Shown here: positions 59,698-64,000 of the stretch, piece after piece
Position numbering within the stretch: the first letter of the stretch is position 1
Layout: each line of letters starts with the position of its first letter
NCBI GenBank assembly: GCA_964428015.1
Contig: CAYRWR010000014.1
Coordinates: forward strand, 9,499 to 73,498
Length of the DNA: 64,000 bases
DNA from: CAYRWR01 sp964428015
Lineage (GTDB): Bacteria > Spirochaetota > Brevinematia > Brevinematales > CAYRWR01
Direction of reading: 5' to 3'
Position numbers and translations under genes: made by a program
The notes under the pieces: model-generated
What the model saw: only the letters and a program-made list of their open reading frames with translations
What the model was told of the DNA's origin: nothing
Databases searched by the model: none

Positions 59698-59866
59698 ATC
59701 TTGATCCTCGTTATAACCAGATTTTTATACAGCATTAGAGCATAAACACTATACGGTATTATTTCAAGTATCTATAAACCTGCCCTGCCGTGCAATATAT
59801 TGAAAACATGTACAAACACCGATTGTGTGTTATCATGAGTGCGGTACTATATTCCAGGAGGAAGAC

Positions 59867-60115
59867 ATGGACGAAAAACAGAAAAGCCAATTTGAAGTCA
59901 AGGGCGAGGAACTGCTGGCTAAAATCAAAGAGATTATCAAAGAAGGAAATGTCCGCAAAATCATCATCAAGGACAACAAGGGCAATACCTACCTGGAAAT
60001 CCCGGTAACCATCGGGGTGGTAGGTCTGATACTGGCCCCGGTCCTGGCCGCTATCGGCGCCCTGGCCGCTCTGGCCGCAAACTTTACCATCGAAGTGGAA
60101 CGCAAGGAAGACTGA
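59867..60115 (+). CDS. DUF4342 membrane protein
   Basis: 82 residues from the ATG at 59867 (AGGAGGAAGAC upstream); I reject the longer frame to 59825. A charged front half (EELLAKIKEIIKEGNVRKII and IKDNKGNTYLEIPV) leads to a hydrophobic helix GLILAPVLAAIGALAALAA and a FTIEVERKED tail, the DUF4342 signature (L-I-K-E-G-N-x-R-x-I-x-I and P-V-T-x-G-V-x-G). Its function is unknown; members are small and membrane-tethered. It converges on the haemoglobin gene. Confidence 0.82.
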   Translation: MDEKQKSQFEVKGEELLAKIKEIIKEGNVRKIIIKDNKGNTYLEIPVTIGVVGLILAPVLAAIGALAALAANFTIEVERKED

Positions 60116-60131
60116 GGGCTACACCTCTACC

Positions 60132-60560
60132 CTATTCCGCGGTATTGACCATCCAGGCGGAAAACTCCTCCAGCCAGCGTACAAAGCCGGGCAGGTGTTC
60201 TGCCGGGAAAGCGTAACGCCGGGGAGCCTCCTGTAACACAGCACGGAAGCACTCCAGCCACACATCCCGGCTGGTCTGGTCGATGCGGAAAGGCTGATGC
60301 CGGGCCCGCATACGGGGCGGCCCATACAGATCAGAGTACAGGGATGGCCCGCCCAGGACCTGGATAAAAAAAGCCGCGCTTCTGCGGGAGGCGGCCGGCA
60401 TATCCTGCGAAAACAGATGCCGGATAGAGGATTTTTCCAGCTCGTGGTAGAAATCCTCTATCATGAGGAAGATATTGTCCTCCCCCATGATACTGTATAT
60501 CTCGGGGTTAGGCAGCTCTCCCTGGGGAGGGCCGCCGGGCGGGGTATAGGGGTTCATCAT
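60132..60560 (-). CDS. Truncated haemoglobin (group II-like)
   Basis: 142 residues, 2-over-2 globin. The family segments are clear: IEDFYHELEKSSIRHLFSQD early, VLGGPSLYSDLYGPP in the middle, and RMRARHQPFRIDQTSRDVW containing the proximal haem-binding His near residue 90 followed by WLECF. A proline-rich N-terminal lead of about 18 residues precedes the globin. Such proteins bind O2 or NO and often protect against nitrosative or oxidative stress. AGGAGC precedes the ATG. It stands alone, next to a DUF4342 gene in the opposite direction. Confidence 0.85.
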   Translation of the reverse strand: MMNPYTPPGGPPQGELPNPEIYSIMGEDNIFLMIEDFYHELEKSSIRHLFSQDMPAASRRSAAFFIQVLGGPSLYSDLYGPPRMRARHQPFRIDQTSRDVWLECFRAVLQEAPRRYAFPAEHLPGFVRWLEEFSAWMVNTAE

Positions 60561-61127
60561 TCTGCTCCTGACTGTTATGGATATAACTTAATCATAGCGC
60601 CAGGAATTGTCCATTTTTTTGTAACGGGAGATTCATCCCACTACCCAAAACCAGGGGACAGCCCGCCGCAGGCGTTAAGATGACGGCACCGGGGACATGC
60701 CGAAAAGCCAGCCATCCTGAAGTCGGCAGAATCAGATACGGTTCATCTAAAGTATAGCGTCCAAACCGTAAGCCAGGCTGAGTGGTACTGTGTAGACATC
60801 TGCCGATCGGTCCACGCCCGGGCCCCTACCGCCGCACCGGGGGCACCACCCTGACAAAACCTGCCGCAGCGGAAGCCGCCTCCATGTCAATCAAGAGCGG
60901 TGAAAATGGGGAGTCTCCCCACCGGCTCATTCGGTCCAGTCTGATACCCGGCTATCCTGAGGAGATACCCTTCCTTTTCCCCCAAAACCCGGAACAGTCC
61001 TGTCCGTACTTTGACGAAAGCGGCAGGATAAGCTAAAATGTTTGACTGGAAGATTCGGACAGGCTAACCACCGACTATTCCTGAATTTATCATAAATACC
61101 TGCAGTGTATTTACCAAGGAGAATCCC
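60561..61127. other. Intergenic region, no gene assigned
   Basis: 567 bp, GC-rich, without a convincing gene. A small palindrome GGGGA-GTC-TCCCC is at 60908-60920. An 84-residue frame at 60782-61036 has no ribosome binding site and no family. Candidate promoter words for 61128 (TTGACT near 61041) lack a good -10, so I give none. Confidence 0.4.
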
Positions 61128-62075
61128 ATGTACAGAGAACAGATCAAGGTACTCGACTGTACCATCCGTGACGGCGGCCTCATCAACAATCATGACTTTG
61201 ACCTCCGTTTCGTACGCGAAGTCTATAAAGCGGTTTCCACCTCCGGGGTGGACTATATCGAACTGGGCTATAAGAATTCCAAGAACCTGTTTTCTGAGAA
61301 AGAGTACGGCCCCTGGAAATTCTGTGAAGACGATGTGATCAAAAAAGTAATTGAAGGACAGGAATCCGATATCAAGATCTCCACCATGGTGGACATTGGC
61401 CGCGTGGACATGGACGATGTCAAGCTGTGCGCCGACAGCCCGGTGGATATGATGCGGGTAGCCTGCTACGTCAAGGATATCGACAAAGCCATCGCCATGG
61501 TCAATGAATTCGACGCCAAGGGCTATGAGACTACCATCAATATCATGGCCATCTCCAAGGACCACGGCCCCGAGCTGGATGAAGCCCTGCAGCAGGCAGA
61601 AGAAGAATCCAAAGCCAAGGTCATCTACCTGGTGGACTCTTTCGGCTCCCTGTACCAGGAAAATATCGAAGACCTGGTCAAACGGGCTAAAAAAGTCCTC
61701 AAGACCAAAGAAGTGGGCTTTCACGGCCATAACAACCAGCAGCTGGCCTTCAGCAATACCATTGAAGCCATCATCCACGGCGCTAACTTTTTGGACGGTA
61801 CCGTGTACGGCATCGGTCGTGCCGCCGGCAACTGTACCCTGGAGCTCCTGCTGGGCTTCCTCAAGAATCCTAAATTTGACCTGCGTCCGGTACTGGACCT
61901 GATCTCCAAGGAATTCCTGCCCCTGCGGGAAAAGATCGAATGGGGCTACATCATCCCCCACGCTATCGCCGGAATGATGAATGAACACCCCCGCGACGCC
62001 ATTGCCTTCAGAGAAGGCCCGGACAAAGACAACTACCGTGCTTTTTACGAAAAGCTGACCTCCAGCGCGGTTTAA
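61128..62075 (+). CDS. HMGL-family aldolase-type TIM-barrel enzyme
   Basis: 315 residues. The metal-binding opening VLDCTIRDGGLINNHDFD, central VDSFGSLYQENI and GFHGHNNQQLAFSN with paired His and Asn are the DRE-TIM metallolyase (HMGL-like) signature shared with 4-hydroxy-2-oxovalerate aldolase and homocitrate-type enzymes. A late GTVYGIGRAAGN follows. These catalyse carbon-carbon cleavage or formation of oxo acids. Length and the D-C-T-I-R-D-G-G form are close to the aldolase group found near sugar genes. AAGGAG precedes the ATG. It is followed after 6 bp by a KDPG aldolase, so both belong to one unit. Confidence 0.82.
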   Translation: MYREQIKVLDCTIRDGGLINNHDFDLRFVREVYKAVSTSGVDYIELGYKNSKNLFSEKEYGPWKFCEDDVIKKVIEGQESDIKISTMVDIGRVDMDDVKLCADSPVDMMRVACYVKDIDKAIAMVNEFDAKGYETTINIMAISKDHGPELDEALQQAEEESKAKVIYLVDSFGSLYQENIEDLVKRAKKVLKTKEVGFHGHNNQQLAFSNTIEAIIHGANFLDGTVYGIGRAAGNCTLELLLGFLKNPKFDLRPVLDLISKEFLPLREKIEWGYIIPHAIAGMMNEHPRDAIAFREGPDKDNYRAFYEKLTSSAV

Positions 62076-62081
62076 ATCAGT

Positions 62082-62714
62082 ATGGACAGGGAAGCATTCC
62101 GCACCCTGCCTGTCATGGGGATAGTCAGAGCACCGGGCAGTATCAATACCGCGGCTCTGGCTGAAGCAGTCCTGGGGGCGGGTCTCTCCACCATAGAGAT
62201 CACCATGAACACCCCCGACGCCCCTACCCTCATCAAAAAACTCAAACAGGATGCCGGCCCCGCCCTCGCGGTGGGTGCCGGGACCGTCCTGGATCTCCCG
62301 CAGATGCATCAGGCTCTGGACGCCGGAGCCGGCTTTATCGTCATGCCCATCATCGTAGACGCGGTGATGGAATATTGTGTCAGCCATGATATCCCGGTCT
62401 TTCCCGGCGCTTTTGCCCCCCAGGATATCTATCGGGCCCATCACATGGGAGCGACCATGGTCAAGCTCTTCCCCGCCAAATCACTGGGACCGGTCTATAT
62501 ATCCGAGCTCAAAGGGCCCTTTCCCGATATCCCGCTCATCGCCGTGGGGGGAGTCACCCCCGCCAATATCGGCGAGTTTTTCCAGGCGGGTGCCGCCGCG
62601 GTAGCCGTAGGAGGCAGTGTCTTCCGCCGGGAGTGGCTGGAACGGGGCGACTATGCCAGCATCGGGACGGCGCTGGGGGCACTGATAGGAGCCTACCGGG
62701 AGATGCTCCACTGA
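62082..62714 (+). CDS. eda: KDPG/KHG aldolase (Eda)
   Basis: 210 residues, family length. Eda cleaves 2-keto-3-deoxy-6-phosphogluconate to pyruvate and glyceraldehyde 3-phosphate. The Schiff-base Lys lies in ATMVKLFPAKSLG near residue 127, the catalytic Glu in TIEITMNTPDA near 45, and the GAGTVL and FPGAFAPQ loops line the site. GGVTPANIGEF is the phosphate-binding loop. Its start lies 6 bp after the HMGL-type aldolase stop with a weak ribosome binding site, so translation is probably coupled. No gluconate dehydratase (edd) is in the window; the substrate may be a related 2-keto-3-deoxy acid. Confidence 0.9.
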   Translation: MDREAFRTLPVMGIVRAPGSINTAALAEAVLGAGLSTIEITMNTPDAPTLIKKLKQDAGPALAVGAGTVLDLPQMHQALDAGAGFIVMPIIVDAVMEYCVSHDIPVFPGAFAPQDIYRAHHMGATMVKLFPAKSLGPVYISELKGPFPDIPLIAVGGVTPANIGEFFQAGAAAVAVGGSVFRREWLERGDYASIGTALGALIGAYREMLH

Positions 62715-62783
62715 AGAGACAGGGTGGGTGGAGTCTGGACTGAGACGACTATGTCTGTTTCAGCAGACGGAGCGGGAATAAAT

Positions 62784-62811
62784 CTCTCACGGAGGCACAG
62801 GGGGCACGGAG
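62784..62811 (+). repeat. Third, diverged copy of the 28-bp CACGGAG repeat
   Basis: It shares the opening CTCTCACGGAGGCAC with the inverse of the 16231 copy and then drifts. It lies between eda and an AT-rich membrane-protein gene, as the first two copies edge an AT-rich island. Confidence 0.6.
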
Positions 62812-62883
62812 AAGGGTGCGGGAAGAGTATAGGAAGGGATCAGTCATAAAAATAGAATTTCGGGATAATTGGAGATATCGATC

Positions 62884-63201
62884 ATGAATAAAAAAGTGAA
62901 AGGGATATTATTAGGGACGGCTGCAGGAATAATAGATGTCATTCCCATGATTATCATGAAATTGACCTGGGACGCTAATATTTCAGCTTTTGTCATGTGG
63001 GTAATTGTCGGATTTTTCCTGGCTACTTTAGAAATTAAAATCAATGGAATAATCAAAGGCATACTGGTCTCTTATTTAGTACTCCTGCCTTCTGCAATAC
63101 TGATAGGATGGAATGACCCAAAAAGTTTAATTCCAATTTTTATCATGACCACCATCTTAGGTTCTCTGCTGGGTTTTTTCATAAGTAAGTTTAAAGAATA
63201 A
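62884..63201 (+). CDS. Small membrane protein, four-helix type
   Basis: 105 residues from the ATG at 62884 (GGAG 9 bp upstream); the TTG at 62869 is rejected. Four hydrophobic segments follow one another: about 5-24, 33-52, 58-76 and 83-101, with a short basic tail KFKE. The sequence is AT-rich and lacks any family signature I know. The 28-bp repeat lies about 73 bp upstream, and no attC was found around it, so a cassette origin is not supported here although the AT content is similar. Confidence 0.6.
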   Translation: MNKKVKGILLGTAAGIIDVIPMIIMKLTWDANISAFVMWVIVGFFLATLEIKINGIIKGILVSYLVLLPSAILIGWNDPKSLIPIFIMTTILGSLLGFFISKFKE

Positions 63202-63293
63202 ACACATATATTTTTTAAACCGGATCTGATGACCATGACTATTTGGCTGTAGTTGCAATCCATTGCCCTGTAAATATTATGCCCTTGTTTTTA

Positions 63294-63322
63294 TTGACTT
63301 AATACCCCTAAATGCTTAGTAT
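63294..63322 (+). promoter_or_regulatory. Promoter for the 86-residue membrane protein
   Basis: TTGACT, 17-bp spacer, TAGTAT, 32 bp before the ATG at 63355. Confidence 0.48.
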
Positions 63323-63354
63323 TAGAATAGATATTAATTAATTAGGAGGTAGCC

Positions 63355-63615
63355 ATGGACAAGATCGAAAAGACGGAAAAACTTATTGAAAAAAAGGTGA
63401 CCGGGTTAATGACCGGAAGACCCTATTGGGTATGGCTGGTAGTGTATGTAGTAATCACCGCGCTGATATTCGCGGCGGCATATGTGGTATTTAAGGTACT
63501 GACAGTGCAATGGTGGGTGACGGTGCTGATCATCATCCTGCTGGGAGCAGTCTGGAGTGTAGTGGCCTATGCCAATAGACCGCCCGCGGTGGAAGATAAG
63601 ACTCCCAAGAAGTAA
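63355..63615 (+). CDS. Small membrane protein with two helices
   Basis: 86 residues. A charged, helical N-terminus (EKTEKLIEKKV) precedes two membrane segments (about 27-46 and 53-71) with VWLVVYVVITALIFAAAYVV, and a Pro/Lys tail ends in TPKK. No family is recognised. TTAGGAGGTAGCC is an ideal ribosome binding site, and a terminator follows the stop. It seems to be a monocistronic, well-expressed protein; the function is unknown. Confidence 0.62.
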   Translation: MDKIEKTEKLIEKKVTGLMTGRPYWVWLVVYVVITALIFAAAYVVFKVLTVQWWVTVLIIILLGAVWSVVAYANRPPAVEDKTPKK

Positions 63616-63640
63616 TCGAAGTAAGTACTTAACTAGTAAA

Positions 63641-63674
63641 AAAGGGGCTGTCAGATTGACGGCTCCTTTTTTTT
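63641..63674 (+). terminator. Rho-independent terminator
   Basis: Stem AAAGGGGCTGTCA / TGACGGCTCCTTT with loop GAT (two G-T wobbles) and a run of eight T. It follows the 86-residue membrane-protein gene by 25 bp. Confidence 0.88.
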
Positions 63675-64000
63675 ATTTATCTATGGGAATGGAGGTAAGG
63701 AGGAGTACGCCATGACAGGGGTGGGTAACTCTTGTTGGGGGGACAGCATCCGCTACGCGGGTGTGGAGCAATGTGCTTTGTCAGGGAGGACGGAATCCGT
63801 TGGCCGAACGGAAGCGGTGGTAGTTAGTCAAAAGTCTGAAAGTCTAAAGTCAAAAGTCCGATTTTAATAAAAATCTTCTTTCGACTTTCCGACTTTTGAC
63901 TTTTGACTAGCCTTGGCTACGGCATCAGAGGGCGTCGAGGAGACAATGTGGCCAGCATATCGTATCTGTAGATGTCTCGGGCTCGGTGATTACAGTAATG
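63675..64000. other. Terminal region without a gene, carrying a large inverted repeat
   Basis: No credible reading frame after the terminator. It contains a long AAAGTC-based inverted repeat (63826-63908), listed below, and otherwise mixed sequence with a few GGGG runs. Features continue beyond the right edge and cannot be judged. Confidence 0.4.
63826..63908. repeat. Inverted repeat built from AGTCAAA units
   Basis: The left arm (63826-63858) contains several AAAGTC words, including AGTCAAAAGTC. The right arm (63883-63908) has their complement, including GACTTTTGACTTTTGACT. About 24 bp of AT-rich sequence separates them. The arms could form a large hairpin; each is also internally repetitive. 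Confidence 0.75.

Noticed and set aside
60927..62444. 505-residue reading frame on the minus strand
   Set aside because: It lies antisense to the aldolase and eda genes, which have clear family motifs. The predicted sequence is repetitive in Gly, His, Asp and Phe, a by-product of GC-rich codon bias in the real genes.
62884..63201. AT-rich membrane-protein gene as a third integron cassette
   Set aside because: No attC-like pair with self-complementary ends was found on either side, only a diverged copy of the 28-bp repeat.

Overview
The window is a chromosomal segment of a diderm bacterium. Secreted lipoproteins with good lipoboxes, an OmpA-family protein, many TPR proteins, a plant/spirochaete-type phosphofructokinase, SpoIIE phosphatases on 7TM sensors and an mcsA-mcsB-clpC cluster are present. 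A spirochaete or a related uncultured lineage is my best guess; this rests on family recall only. Base composition is moderate, except for AT-rich islands at about 14958-16190 and 62860-63230. No tRNA, rRNA, CRISPR array or intact transposase was seen.

Layout. 1-14865 is housekeeping and signalling: proton-translocating transhydrogenase (pntAB end, pntAA), phosphofructokinase, a REC/HD-GYP regulator, a 7TM-PAS-SpoIIE phosphatase, DNA polymerase IV, a membrane TPR protein, a small lipoprotein, MurG, a 960-residue TPR protein and NAD-dependent DNA ligase. 14887-16258 is a small accessory island: two AT-rich genes, each followed by an integron-type attC site, plus a truncated third unit, all bracketed by an inverted 28-bp repeat. 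No integrase is in the window, so it looks like a cluster of attC sites lacking an integrase (CALIN).

16323-19140 (minus strand) is a five-gene unit of three related small lipocalin-like exported proteins, a membrane protein and alanine aminotransferase AlaA. 19252-23472 is clpC-mcsB-mcsA, read mcsA first, with no ctsR. GlnD, a parvulin, two paralogous kinase-like proteins with 21-residue helical repeats and no canonical H-box histidine, YchF and a DMT permease follow. 32188-37464 holds TPR proteins and a GH57/DUF3536 protein.

37900-60560 is a lipoprotein-rich region with a clan-AA aspartic protease, three related GNAT acetyltransferases, an SH3b protein, a HAD phosphatase, a nucleotidyltransferase, a 7TMR-SpoIIE phosphatase, an FAD oxidoreductase with its TetR regulator and operator, a homocysteine methyltransferase-like protein, an SDR, a PUA/ASCH-like protein, a BNR-repeat lipoprotein, OmpA plus a beta-helix lipoprotein, DUF4342 and a truncated haemoglobin. 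A decayed copy of the oxidoreductase 3' end lies on the other side of the SpoIIE gene. 61128-62714 encodes an HMGL-type aldolase coupled to a KDPG aldolase. The window ends with two small membrane proteins, a terminator and a large inverted repeat.

Promoters resemble the housekeeping sigma-70 type throughout (TTGACN, usually 17 bp, TATAAT-like). Three of the four clear terminators share a C-run/GG(A) stem with a T tract. Where the longest reading frame began upstream of a better start, I trimmed it using ribosome binding sites, signal peptides and promoters.
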